A stretch of 64,000 nt of DNA from Stemphylium vesicarium (lineage: Eukaryota > Ascomycota > Dothideomycetes > Pleosporales > Pleosporaceae), in contig QXCR01000008.1 of assembly GCA_004380135.1 (NCBI GenBank), positions 248,001-312,000 of the forward strand, in the 5' to 3' direction. The position numbers and the translations under genes are program-made. Below are positions 1-13,045 of this stretch, in pieces. The notes under the pieces were generated by a model. It made no database searches, was not told the origin of the DNA, and saw only the letters and a program-made list of their open reading frames with translations. The number at the start of each line of letters is the position of its first letter. The stretch's first letter is position 1.

Positions 1-1811
1 CGAAGTAAAACCGCTCTAAGCGAACGTTCTAATTGCGATCCGCTGTGGCGACGACGATAAGCGTGTATCTCGGGTTAGTTGCAGCAAAGCCTCAACGTAG
101 ATGATGGTCGAAATAAAGCCACAATTAGAGCCACACTAAGTGGCGCTAGAAGCCACACTCCAGCCTCCACAGCCACGGGCCGCGCCACAGATCCCCCCCA
201 CCCATTGAAATCTTCCTATTTTCCGGGCGCTCGAGGGGACGGTACATGCGCCAACGTTTCATCTATATTGCTCCAAAAAAAGTGCACTCCCAACGTCGCG
301 TTCCATGGAGAAAGATTGGTGTTCGTTCAGATTGCGGTGGCGAAGGCATCCTAATCTCTGAAGCGGGTGAATTTCGGACGCATCTCTATCGGATCGGATC
401 GATGTGTTTCACCAGCCGTCGTTCGACACCCTGTTTCCGTATCGGCCCCCAACGCTCCCGTCTATTCAAGGGGCCTCTTTTGTTTTTGGTCCAGTTATAG
501 CGATGCGCAAAGGAAAGGAGACACGTTCAAGCAAGCCACCCGAGTTCGCCCACGAGGAGTACTCGCCAACGTCCAACTCTAGTCGATTTGTGGCCACGAT
601 CTGCCGTTGCTCGAATGACTTCGCATAGGCACCCCTGTACGCTTTACGGCCGTCGTCTATGTAGACGACGCGTCGCAATTTAGTATTGGGGTAGCTAACA
701 ATACCTAAGAATGGTGAGGGCCGAGTCAGTAAATGGCGCCGCAGCCCTACTGTGACAGTCGAGACATGGCGCGACCAAGCTTTTCCGCTCAGCGGGTCAT
801 TCACTAGTGGAGCAAGCCAAGCAATGCACAGTCCCAGCTGACGACACAACCTAATCCACACCTCCACTACGCTAACCTCCTGATTAAAGCATCACACATA
901 GTACCCGTGAACCAAACCCGTCCTCTGAACCTCGTCGAAACCGTGTTCGGACCTATCCGCGGTCGGGTGACAGCCTTGCGCTGTTTTATCAGTGTAAAAT
1001 CCACCCGCCAGCACATTCCGCATTATGAGGCGGATCGCACCAATGCTGCCGAGCGCGAAGCGCTCATGGATGGTCGTCAAAGTTGCCTGCCAGCCGTGCA
1101 CATTGTGACGACGCTGATCGCAATCCCACCCGCCTTAACGTGCCTGTACACAGAACGTGATCCAGAACGACGTTTCCACCATACAAACCCACAATTGTCG
1201 CTTAAGAACATCTCCGCGAAAAACAAATCTAAGATGATGTGTGCATAGGAAAGTTTGAGGGGGTCAAATTGCGCTCTCGTTCAATGCCGTGCCAGTGAAA
1301 ACTGTCGCACACTGTTCTTCGACAAGAACTTTGTGACCCTGACAGCTGTAACCGCAACCTTCTTTGACGCAACAGGCGGCTGTGTCCATGACAAATTGCA
1401 GACTAACATAACTAAGACTAGATGCAAGAGCCGCGCGCACTATTGTCTCCGAGGAAAGTTCACGATTGGAGGAATCATTATCAGCGTGCTGTGAAACGTT
1501 CCCGTCTTGGCAACACCACCCGAAACAGGTGTGATCAGGGTAGGATACGATACGCGATACCCAACACTACCCCCGCATGTCGCGTTTCGAACAAATGAGC
1601 CTTGTTGCCAAGACCAAGAAGCGTCCGACAACATGGCGATCGACCCTTGCTCTTCCCTTCTTGGTGGTAAACCATGGTTTCATGCACCCACGAGGCGGTT
1701 GGGTGGAGTGGGTTCACTCTATTCGCGATCCCAGTATGCAAACAATTCTCCGTGGATGAACCGTTGGAAGGATTCGAGAGTATGTCTGGGAGATGGGAGG
1801 TGGGCAGACAG
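1..1811. other. Gene-free left flank
   Basis: No gene could be supported here. Reading frames are short on both strands and none shows a domain, signal peptide or codon pattern I recognise. The longest, 466-867 on the minus strand, has a stretch that looks protein-like at 520-720 but no family resemblance. The right end, from about 1640, probably belongs to the promoter of the downstream pectate lyase gene. Confidence 0.5.
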
Positions 1812-1817
1812 TATAAG
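1812..1817 (+). promoter_or_regulatory. TATA box of the pectate lyase gene
   Basis: TATAAG sits 198 bases before the pectate lyase ATG. It is followed by a pyrimidine-rich leader (about 1840-2009) ending in a CTATCAAA-ATG context. The secreted GH62 gene further right has the same GTATAAG core (42412). The position fits a TATA element with a 5' untranslated leader of roughly 150 bases; the transcription start itself is not visible. Confidence 0.5.
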
Positions 1818-2009
1818 AAGGACAGGAAGCCACACCCAACATTCAGCATCTCATCATCGAGCCATCAACAGTCCTTCACAGTCCTTCACTCCTACAGTCT
1901 TTCTCTTTCCTGCTTGACGCATCACCTTCGCTAGTCGAATCCAACAAACACTCCTTCCAAACGACCAACTTTCACCGTTTTTCAACTCCAACCAAATCCA
2001 TCTATCAAA

Positions 2010-2900
2010 ATGAAGGCTTCCGTCGCTGCTTCCATCCTGGCTTTTGCCGTCGCCGTCTCTGCTGGCCCAGCCAAGACTGCGCCCAAGAACATCTTCTCTT
2101 TGACCAAGCGTGCCTCGCTCCCCATCCCTGCCTCCGCTGGCACTGAGACTCTCAAGGAGGCCAAGGAGATCACCGGGGAGTTTGACGGTGGCCTCAAGAC
2201 CTATGGCCGTGGCGTTTCCTGCACTGGCCAGGCCGAGGGCGGTGACTCCGACGCCGTCTTCATCCTCAAGGATGGTGCTACGCTCAAGAACGCCATCATT
2301 GGTACGATCTACCATATCTGACAATGCTGTCAGGTCCTGCGTGGTTTCTTGCTAACATGATACAGGCGAGGACCAAATCGAGGGTGTCCACTGCGAGGGT
2401 TCTTGCACCATCGAGAACGTCTGGTGGGTTGCCGTCTGCGAGGACGCTCTTTCCCTCAAGGGTGACGGTGACGCTACTGGTAAGTGATCCCCAACACCTG
2501 CGCACACTTCCGGAGCATCTGCTAACTCTTCTCCCTAGTCACTGGTGGAGGTGCTACTGCCGCCGAGGACAAAGTCATCCAGCAGAACGGTGCTGGAACC
2601 GTCACCATTGACGGGTTCACCGTCGACAACTTCGGCAAGCTCTACAGGTCTTGCGGCAACTGCAAGCAGAGCGCTGAGCGCCACGTCATCATGAAGGGTG
2701 TTACTGCCACCAGCGGAAAGCTTCTCGCCGGTATCAACTCCAACTTCGGTGACACTGCCACCATCGACGAGGCCACCTGCGCCACCGATGTCAAGGAGAT
2801 CTGCGAGGAGTTCAAGGGTACCACCCCCGGCAACGAGCCCGAGTCCGTCTCTACCGGTCCTTCCACCGCTTGCGCTTTCAAGGAGCTCAAGGCCTGCTAA
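2010..2900 (+). CDS. Secreted pectate lyase, PL3 family
   Basis: Exons 2010-2301, 2366-2479 and 2539-2900 join in frame to 255 aa. The introns are 64 and 59 bases, with GCTAAC branch sites. Residues 1-18 form a signal peptide ending VSA, then a short propeptide-like stretch with an LTKR end. The mature part has the single compact domain of fungal pectate lyase family 3: VSCTGQAEGGDSDAVF, then GVHCEGSCTIENVWW, CEDALSLKGDG and a cysteine-rich C-terminus (LYRSCGNC, CATDVKEIC). Family members cleave polygalacturonate by calcium-dependent beta-elimination outside the cell and take part in plant wall breakdown. The length fits a catalytic domain without a carbohydrate-binding module. It ends tail to tail with the giant DUF3638 gene. 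The family call is secure; substrate detail is inferred. Confidence 0.93.
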
Positions 2901-3484
2901 ACGGGCTCGCCTTTGGGGGAAAGCTATACGTCCTATTGATAGTCATGTGTGGAGGTTGGTATCGCTAGGAAAGCGTACCTAGCGGTGGTGTGTGAAGCAC
3001 TTGTAGCGCTGGAAGCATTGTGGAGCCTGGGGCATTCATTCATTTCTTGTAAAGACTTTTGTGCTCTGACGATGAGTCACCAAACAATGGGAACATCTTT
3101 CTCTAATTCTTGATCGTTGCTCGTGAACAGATGTGGTTGAGGGTATGGCGGAGCCGTTCGGCTGTAAGCAATTGGCCTGACAGCCAAGCTTTCCGGTTCC
3201 GCGCGGAAGCTCCCCCGCATCCGATCTCATTGTGCGCGCCTCGAAATGAGCTAAAAGAGTTGAAGGTTCGCATCACATATAACAAGCTAGAAAAAATAGA
3301 TGGAAGGAGTATCGTCGATTCTTTAGTTACAATTGTATTCGCAGTTCCTCAAACCATTGTCTAAAGCCGTGTTCCGCGCCCAATCACTACCGAACGCCTG
3401 ACTCCAAAACCGTCTTTGTCAACCCAGTCTTGCATCCAACGTATCTCCAGCTCTACTCCATCAACCAAGGGCTCTAGATGGCCT
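2901..3484. other. Convergent intergenic region
   Basis: This stretch holds the 3' ends of the pectate lyase gene (+) and the giant DUF3638 gene (-). I see no frame with coding character. Confidence 0.5.
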
Positions 3485-6400
3485 TCAATCTGAATTTTTG
3501 AAGTCTTCTTCCTCCAATCCAACGCCGTTCAGAAGTTTACCCATGTGTGTCTTCTGGACCCCCTCTCCCTCTCGGCGAATCTTCATGAGCAAAACGCGCA
3601 GGAAAGGTACCGGAGACATTTTCAGACCCCACACCCCAGCCGGCGGATCAATGAAACCATCAGCGTAGACCTGCTGATCATCTGTGGCCTTGCCTTCCAA
3701 TAGACCGAGATGACGACAAAGCTCACTGTACTCCGCCAAAGATCGAAGGTACAGGCTGCCGGCGAAGAGATTTAGCTGCATTGTCAAGCTGCGAGGTACC
3801 GAGCCCGGAAGAAACTCGCGGCCGACATTGTACAATATGAGCTCATCGAGCGATGGAAAGCTTGCATTGGCACGGGGTGCAAATAGATGGAGCGTAACCT
3901 TCTGATACTGACGCACCAACGGCAGCAATTGATTGGCCTCGTGAGGGCTGATGACGATCAGGTTGCGAACAGTGTTCCGGCGACGTGGATCAGGAAACGA
4001 GAGTATGAACTGTACTGGACGCTGATAGGAGTCCGAGATGAAAGAACCGGGATTCGAGCCTGGGGGTACCTGAACAGTGTACATGAAGTCTATTGTAGCC
4101 AGCAAGCCGTCTGGAAAGCCATTGAGATTAATGAGCCTCCCTGCACTGGTCGTGCGAAGGGCCTGGAATGCTGGCTCCCACGCGGTTGAGTCAGCAAAGA
4201 ACTCGCCGGTGGTGACCAGTCGCTTCAGGTCGACATGAACACTTTGCGGATGAGCTTTCAGACGCGGAGGGCGTTCAATCTGGCGTTCTTCTTCGATTTC
4301 AGGCGCAAGTTCTCTCTCTTGCTCTTCGCTTAGCGCAGCTGAACCAAATCCCATTGCTTCAAAATCGCGACATCTTGATATGATCTTTTCCATCCTAGGG
4401 TTGGACAGATCCCAGCTGCTGAGCTGCGCAAAGCCGTCCGTGTCTTGGGTGCGAGGCTTGTATCGAGTCTCTAGATCCACAGCCTCATCCTCCAAAAAGC
4501 CTGCAGCGGCGTCCTTTGTAGTATCGGCACCGTTAAGGAGGTACTTGTGCCTCTCGAAACGTTCGCCTTGCACGGCCCACAGAGGAAGACTTTTCTTCAG
4601 ATCAGTCCAAGTTTCGCCTACAGCCCATGCTAAGACATCGGGTACTTCGATCGATGTACCTGAATGCTTGCCTGTCAACTCGTAGATCTTGGTACCGATT
4701 TCCTCAGGTACAATGAAAGTAATAGCTTGCCCACTACCCAACTTCCTCATCCGCATGGCAGCTTGTGTGAGGCGATCCTTGCTTAGCTGACTGCCGAGTG
4801 TAAGAGCTGCGCGATAGTCTCGGGGAAGTTTTAGATCTGTCCCTCGCGTATGCGCCTCGTCTAGATAGATGATGCAGGAGCCCAACATTTTGGCATACGG
4901 AGATGTTTGAAATGGCTCTATCCGAAAATTGCGATCCATTACAGACAGTTCTTCGTCTTCGAAGTACACCACAGCCTGTATGTCACTGTTGCGCATTTTT
5001 AACCACGTCTCAGCGACTTGTCGGTTGTTTTGCTCTAGAATCGAGGCACCGCAGTCCAACAAGACTCTGACATCGGAGTTCAGACTTCCAATGAAGTTGA
5101 GGAGATGTTCACCATCGGAGATGGCAGCACCAGTCTTACGCACAGGTAGGGTTTCCACTGACGTCTCGTCCATCAGTAGGTAAGATAGCACCTGGGCATT
5201 CGTATGATGCTGGCTCGGCAGGTCTAGGTGTTTGATGTCGAGTGGAAGGAGGTGCAGGGTGTCGTTCGTGCCTGAAAAGCCTGTGGTCGGGTGAGGTTTC
5301 TCGATCGCGAGATCCCATCCTGAGGCACTAAGCTTCTCGGGAAATTGCTTGAGCTGTTTCGGGAAGACCAAATATGAAAGATAGTATTCGATCGCTTTCT
5401 TCGAATGCCGCAGATGCGGGAATACTTCCATGATGCATTGGTGTCGATCTTTGATGCTGATGCCGGGGAGCTGCTTGAACGCCTTGGGAAGACTAGAAGA
5501 CGCGGTGCTAACAAAGTCATCATAGTGAATGACGGATTGATCAGACTTAAGGAGGTGTACGAAGGTATCGAAAAGTTCGTTGTCTGCCAAACCGCCGTAG
5601 TAGTATGACAATAGTGTCAGTATGATGACGACGTCAGGGTGTGAGAACTCCGATCTAGGCGAGGGGGCATCTTTGCTGCGGTAAGGAACGGCGAGTGAAG
5701 TATTTGGGATGCGGAAATGATCTAGGCCAAAGTTTACTCGGTAACGCTTGCTCGCAAACACGAAGCGAAGGACTCCATCTGCGAAGAGGCCCCTTAGCAA
5801 GAGCAGCGGTGACCTCGTGGCTTCCGTCCAAAACTTGCTGTTTTCGACTACATTAATGGCATCGGCATTCAGGTCTGCCTCGGTAATGTATCGGAATATT
5901 GCCTCTTGCATCGCCGGTGACTGTAGTCGTGTAGGGACGCCAATTCCTAGCTCGACCACGGCTTTGGCAAGCAGGTGCAGGCCTCGATTGGCAGCATCAT
6001 TCCGCAAGAACCTGATTCGAGGGTACCTCCCATCGCCGACATCTTGTATGTCGACTGCTTCCGGTAGCTCTTTCTTTACCTGGGCCGCTACGCGGGCCAA
6101 GGGTGTCAGGACATCCTGGATGATTGACCATCGCCCGGGAGCAAACTCGATAGACTGTTGCTCCCCCATCGTATAGATCAACTCGAACTTGACCGAGAAG
6201 TTCTCATCACTCTCATCGACACAGTCGACAGATACCCTATCGAAGAATGCTTGCGTTGAAAGCAGCGATCGAGAAGTTTCTTTTTGGTCGGTGAGGACGC
6301 ACTCGATAGCCATGAGCTTGAATGAGAGGATATGCTCAGGTTGTATGAGAAGGATACCGCGATTCGAGATACACTCTTCGTAAATCTGTCGGATCGTTCG

Positions 6401-9400
6401 AGCGTCGCTGGTACTGAGCCGCAGATTGCGTGAGAAAGGCATCTGGTAAACCCTTCTGCCCAGCATCCCACCCAGCTTAGCTACAAGCATTTGCAGCATT
6501 TGCTTGCTCTGGGGTTTTGCAACGACCACTCTAACGAGCCTAGAATGCGATGTTAGTATGCTACCGACTAAGTGGATGGGTGACCAACTTCTCTTTATCT
6601 CCATGATACACACTCAAGATGGGAACAATCGTAGTGGATTTACCACCCCCCATCAACAGCTGCAGTACGATGTTTTGGCCATTCTCTGGTGAACGCATTT
6701 GACTCGCAATGAATTCCTGCTCTTTTCGGACTAGAATTCCGCTCTCAGCCTCAAGTAAGAGCGTTTCTGGGAATTCGCGCACATTCCAGTTAGAGTGGCC
6801 GACGTGTTGAAGTTCCTCAATTAGCTCGACCGGTCTACTTGATAGATGAGCAAGCCTCTGAGCCCTCTGCAAACTGGTGACCGCCAAAGCGTACCCAAGG
6901 ATAGCTTCTTTCCAGGTGTCCGAAAGCGATCCGAAGACGTCACGATGGAGTCGGCTGAGCCAGAACGTAGGAGAAATGCGTGGTGAATGCTGTGCTTGGA
7001 AGGCAATCTCGTTGATGAAAAGCCCTTCAAATGCAGCGTTGATATCGGCAAAGTGTCTCTGACAGTTGGACAAGTATTCTTGGAGAACAACAGTCGCATT
7101 AGTGACCAGATCTTGATGGACATGTTTGCTGCTCAAATGCCTTTCGAGAGCTCCGCAACTAAGACGGAGATGTTCAACGTATTCTCGTTCACATTTCGAC
7201 TTGGCGTATGTCGAGAGGCGCTGGCAAAGGTCTTCAAGCCTATCTTTCGTCTGAGAATGCCTTGTGTCCGTATGGTCTTTCGCTATCGTGACTTCGGGCT
7301 CGCAAGGCGGTATGAGCGATGCGGGGTTTGTGGCTGCTATAAGTGTCGGTAAGCACGCAAATGATATAACCACCGGGTCATGCAGTCTAGCATTACTTAC
7401 GATTTCGGTAAAGTAGCGGCGGCGCTGCAGCAAAAACATCGGCCGTGCTGACATGGCGCACACGATCGCCGAGGCAATCTTTCTCCTGTGGTGGGGCAAG
7501 ACGATAGCGTGGACTAGATACCCCAGAAGCCACTTGATGCGCCATGATTTCTGACAGACTTCTAAGGTATTCCAAGAATCTGCGATTGTTGTACCATTCC
7601 TCGAAATGTTGTCGGATCTTAGACATGGCCGTGGATGGACTGAGATATGTCTCATACTCAGCCGCTGAAGGCGTCCGAGGGTTTTTAGTAGAGCCCTGTG
7701 CTTTCAGGTCGTTTGTGAATCTCTGAATGGCGTTGTTTTTTCGGTCAGTGAACAATGATTCAACTCTGCTCTCATGGGCTGCGTCGCTCTCATCATGATT
7801 TTTGGGAAGTCTCATCTCCGCGGAATCATCGAAAGATTGGGCGCTGCTTCTGACGATCGTCTCTATTGCTTCAGATCTGAATGTGCATCCTCGGGATAGA
7901 TGGAAAGTCGGGGTGGCAGGTGGCTGAATCCGTGATAATTCCGGCAGCCGCCAGATTGCCACCAGAGTTTGGAGTGCATCCATATCAGCGGTCTGAGCGA
8001 ATGCCATGGTACTAAGCCATGTCGCAAGATTGTAGCGGTCTTTGACGCTGGGGAGGCTTTGGTGGAGAGTACACCAACTTGTAGTGAGATGCTTCGATGC
8101 TTTGCCCAGCCAATCAACATCGTATCCAAGAGTCCTGGGATCAAAAGTCGGGTCCGGACCACAAACAGCAGCGTCTTTGAAATGCTTTTGAAGAACATCA
8201 TCCTTGAGATTCCGAATAAGACTATGCAGAGGAGCTCCGTCACGCAAGGCTAAAGTGGCAATCACAAAAGCTTGGCGGCCTCTCTCGTTTTGAGCTCTGT
8301 CTCTAGCCTGGTAATCCTGATCCTGGGATGAGCCGAACATCTCGGCACCGAAGCCTGAAACGCGGAAATGACCTGATCGTATCTTATCGCGTTGATCCAG
8401 GTATGAATTTGAGAGCGACGTAATCTCCTTTTGAGCTTGGTCGATCGAATCAAAAACGTCGTTGTCCGGATGGAACAACCGCATCTTTGTAGCTTGGTGC
8501 AGCAAACTGGATGCCAGTACCCGAAAAGAAACATGTTGCGATAGTGATGGAAGGTGCTCGTTCCATTCGATACTCTGCATGACTCGAAGATTTTCCGGAT
8601 ACCACTGTCTCTTGGCGGAAAGGCTGGCTATGCAGCCCAGCAGCTCTACGTTCTTTCGTGTGAGTGTATCGAATGAATGTACTGCTGCGGATTGGAGAAT
8701 TTCCAGACCGTTTTCCGTTCCAGTGCGAGCTGTCAAAGGATCTGGAAGAGTCCCGGAGGTAATGGCATGCAAGTAGCTTAGGAAAAGCCGGCTTTGCAGC
8801 TCTGAACTATCCAACAATCTACCCAAATTACCATCTACCGTGTACGCGTACACCTTGAAGGCTTCGTCTTTGTTGATAGAGACGACAGAATGGCGAGAAA
8901 GACCGGAGTGATTAGTATAGATGATGCCAGTTGCGCCAAAATTTCTAGGAACTGGGATAAGAACTACGCGTTCGGCCGTCTCCTCATTTCGCAGCACAAG
9001 CTTGCTGGAAAGACCAATCAGAGTTCCAATGCTCTGGTTTTCGTCGATAATCATGCCGCGATGCTGATTAGACTGCACCCTGCGTTCTCCTCGCTCGATA
9101 TAGAAGTCAAGTTGGAGTCGGGGAAGCTCAATGTTGATTCTCTCAGTTGCAGTATTGAGCTTGAAATGCAAATGCTTCGGCTCCTCCAGTGATTGCAACA
9201 ACCTTGAAAGTAGCCTTACAGAGCGACTTCCCAGACTGATCAAGATGTCGGAGTCATTCACAAGACGCCAAGTCTTACCAAAAGCATTACGAATCAGACG
9301 CCATCCTTCATCAGCACAGTCCCACGGACTCTGACGATGTCGAAAGATCACCTCGCCTCGCTCGTGGTCGAACCAGTGGACGTAGTCGGTTAAGAACGAA

Positions 9401-12400
9401 CGAGGAAGTTGGCAAAGTAACGTGCGCGACGGGATCAGATCAAGTTTTGTATCTTCTCCGACGGCTACCACAAGCATGTCTCTGTCCTTCATGCCAAAGT
9501 GAAGCGTATAGTTGTGGTATGTAGCCTTCGCAGAGAAACGCATTCCGGCCTCACTGGTGGGTACGACTTCCAATGCTGATTTCTGGAACAGCGTCTCGTA
9601 CATCTCATGCGACATGTATTCCGAGGGTAGGCGTGACAACGGTAGGCCATTCACAAGGAGTTCACCAGTAAGTAGATTGAAGTGTACTGAAAGTGAGCCC
9701 GACATAGTCTCCAGCCAGTGTTCTTGGTGACCGTTAAGCGAGTTCCAGGGATTGTGTGAGCTAGGCGTGAAGGCGGCCCAGTTGGCAGTGACGGCATCCG
9801 AAAGCCCTTCGCCATCAATGAGGATGCAGTTCCGCAGCTTGGGAAGAATCCGGTACATAAGCCGACTCCATGACTGAATCATGGTCTTAAGCAAGCTATG
9901 GCATTCCGATTGAACGGATCTACGGTTTTCTTGTATCATTATCGAAGACTGGACGAGGATGGAGATGACCGATTCGTGTTTCAGAATAGTTTCGAAGTCA
10001 TCTTCTTCCACGTCGTAGGTGCTCGTGCAAAGCAGAGCAATTTCCGTGGCCCTGGAGAGAAGTTCTGTTCGCTGGTCTTCATCTGTAGAAGCAGCTACCC
10101 TCGCCTTGATCGTGCGAACCCATTTCAAGCAGACGGAACGCAAACGAACCAGATACTCGACTGCGCGGGAGCGAACATCAGGGTTCGTACTAAGGCCTAA
10201 TAATCTACGCGCCAGTACTGAAAATGTGGCCGAGGCGCGCCACGATTCCCAGTTCTCTTCGATACGTCCGAGTGCAATCTCCAGCTGCTCAAGCATTGCA
10301 TGACTGAAAGAAGCTTCGGTCAGTATGCGATGACTGGTACGCTCTATGCAGTTGTCTGGCGTCCCAGTTTGCTGTATAGCTTGAAAAACCATACACTGGG
10401 TTTCGATTTTTGTATAGTCTATAGCTGGTACTGCCAACTGGGCGAGGATGTTCGAGTAGGCCACGTGGCATCCAAGAGGTAGCGCGCCCAGAGCTTTGTA
10501 TTCATCGATGGAAAAATGTGCCGGGCAGTCGGCTAGGCTGGCCTAGATGCCAAAACATGATTAGCACAGTACTAGCTGGAAGAAACTCCAAAGGACCATA
10601 ACTTACGATGACTTCATTTGCAGGGACACCATGAGGTAAAGCAGGTGGACGGTACATGAAACGTTCAAGTGCCTCTGATCGCTTGGGCATGCGGTACAAG
10701 CACTTCTTGGAGACCATTTCCGTTGGGACCGACATCATTGTGTTAAAATGGCCGCATGCGTTGTCGTAGTAGTGATAATGTAGGGCATTGTCCAAGCAGA
10801 CGTCGTTTTCCTTCAGATCAGGAATGCCGTTCATCTGGTTCCGGTGGGTGACTGTGTGGCTCTTGATCTCAGACAGTAGCACAATGCGTCTCTCCCGATA
10901 CTGCGGGGACAACATACTTGACAGGTCTTGATGATTGCAAAGCGTGTATAAGCATCTCGGTACCTTTGTGTTTGTCTGACGGCAGCCTAGTACAGTGTTG
11001 ATGAAGTAAGCTGAAGCATCTCGCCAATTACTGAAGGCCTCAGGGATCCTCAGCTCGAACACGGTCGCTTTTGCGATACGGGATAGCGAAGAGAGCGGCC
11101 ATTCATAGATGAATATACCGAGTTGCGTAGCTTCGCGGTATGCTGCACATCTTCGACAGTCATCATTGTGCACTTGTTTGGTATACCCATGGTAATGATT
11201 AGTGACAACAACCCGGTATTCGCAGCTGGTAGTGTTATGAGTGTGCATGTATTGGCGATGCCTATCTTTCAGGTTCTCCAACTCTTGACACTTCTGCTTT
11301 CGCTTCCTCGCGGCGTTCTCCTCGATTACTCTTAATGCAGCCTGAAGAGACTCAGATTGATCGAAATATCGGACAGCAAATGAGGAGAGATCCCCGAACT
11401 GACGATAGACAGAGGGCTGCACACTGGATGCTTGGCGGCGTCGTGACTGGACATAACGCTCGACAGTGTCAAGGCGCTCCATTTGGCTCTTCAAGGGAAG
11501 CACAAGAGACTGAAATTCGGTGAGGTCGACCTCGGGATCATACTCGGTCAACATGGGATGCATAGCGCATGCGCACTTGTCGCATGATATCCAGAGCTCA
11601 GCGGCGGTCAGATACATAATGGAGAGTGCGACGGGGGCTTGATCGTATGCAGAACTAGCGAACGTATGGTAGTCATTCATCAACTTCCGAAGTTTCTCGC
11701 AAATGTTCCCGTCGTACGTGTGACTGTCGACCCAACTTGAAAGATGATGCTCGACCCACTGCTCGAAAGCTGCTAGGCGAAAGTACTTGTAGTCTTCCGG
11801 GCCAGCCAAGCTGTTTGGAAGTTCATGCTCTTGGTATGCCGGATACACGGAAGTCGGGCTAAAGGTTGACAGGTTACCCTCTTGCTTCCGAGATGTCGTC
11901 TGGGATAAGAAAGCGTCCAACTCTGGGAGCTCCACATCGAGATCGGGCTTAGGCTGCAGTTCAGCAATTGCGCTTGTGCTGATGTTGCCTTGGGTATTGC
12001 GGACTAACTCTTGCCAATGTTTGTCGATGAAGCCGTGGGCGTTGCGGATGCCAGTCTCGATGTGTTGACTCCAGGAGGGCTTGAGGTATTCATTCTGCTT
12101 GAGGAGTTTGAACTTTCGTAGTCGGCGCGTCAACTTTGCGGATATGACGTGAACGGGTTCGCTTCCCAAGTCCTTCCAGCTTTGCTTAGCCAGAGCAAGC
12201 GTTCGTGACAGCATGAATATCATAAAGGCTTTGTAAAGCCCGTCCTCAGGTAGCATGTCTGGTGCTTGGCGGCTGAAGAGAAGATGTAACGACACGCGAA
12301 GCAAGAGCCACAACGGAGATCGTCGCCAAGGGGAGAGGCAATTGCTCCACAAAACCTCTTCACGAGTGTTCTTCTTGATGCGCTTGACGTCTGTCGGCTC

Positions 12401-13045
12401 ACCGAAAGCTGCAATGGTGTTCATGTAAAATTCCGTGACAATACCGGGGTCCGTGGTGTCGCGCTCCTCACTCATGACCTTGCCATTCTTCTTGATCTGA
12501 GGCTGAAAGCTTAGTACCTTCTGAGTCGTCATCTTCGCTAGTGTACTGGAGATAGATTGAAGGAGTTCTGTGCTGCTAGCCATCTTTGTCGTAGTGATCT
12601 TCGCTGCGTGGCCTGGGAAGACTCGTCTAAGTCGCCCTGGGCACATGGCTGCCTCATTGGTAGGCGACAGCTCGAAGAATTCGAAGGTCATACTGTCTTT
12701 ACACCGACTCACAATGACCCCGGCGTTCTGCTTGCTGACTTCAATTGGTATTGCGCCGATTGTTCCACCGATCTTGAGTGTGTCGAGAACGCCCTGCAGC
12801 GCGAGCTGGTTGGTGTGTCCACGTTCATCACGGCAAGCGTATAGATTTTCGACGGTCGCGATGGCAGCCATGACAGTTTCAACGTGTTCACTCTGAACAT
12901 AGTCCTTGAGGACCTCCAAAGCTTCGCTGACGATCTCGACAAGGGTCCGGTCGTGTGCAGCACACCGGTCGTCTGTTTGCGGTAATTTAGGAGGGAGCAC
13001 CACATGGTGATAGACATAAGCTGTAGCACCAGATGAAGGCGCCAT
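3485..13045 (-). CDS. Giant DUF6606-DUF3638-DUF3645 ATPase-like protein
   Basis: Four long open frames are exons of one gene: 13045-10607, 10542-7401, 7336-6610 (including a GTATCA donor at 6609) and 6539-3485. The introns are 64, 64 and 70 bases. All phases close, giving 3120 aa. The N-terminus (YVYHHVVLPPKLPQTDD) is the start of DUF6606, which supports the chosen ATG. Exon 3 ends in a Walker A loop, MGGGKSTT (lysine near 2093). Exon 4 carries VDESDE (about 2210), the DUF3645 signature PYRSKDAPSPRSEF (about 2390), a DEAH box in YLDEAHTRGTD (about 2663) and the arginine-rich AAMRMRKLG (about 2696). This is the motif order of a helicase/translocase-like ATPase. The cellular role is not known to me. 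Automatic annotation sometimes calls relatives ubiquitin hydrolases, but I see no cysteine-protease site I can support. No membrane segment or signal peptide is evident. Confidence 0.88.

Noticed and set aside
466..867. 133-codon minus-strand frame with a protein-like stretch
   Set aside because: No domain, no good start context, no splice partner and no family I recognise.
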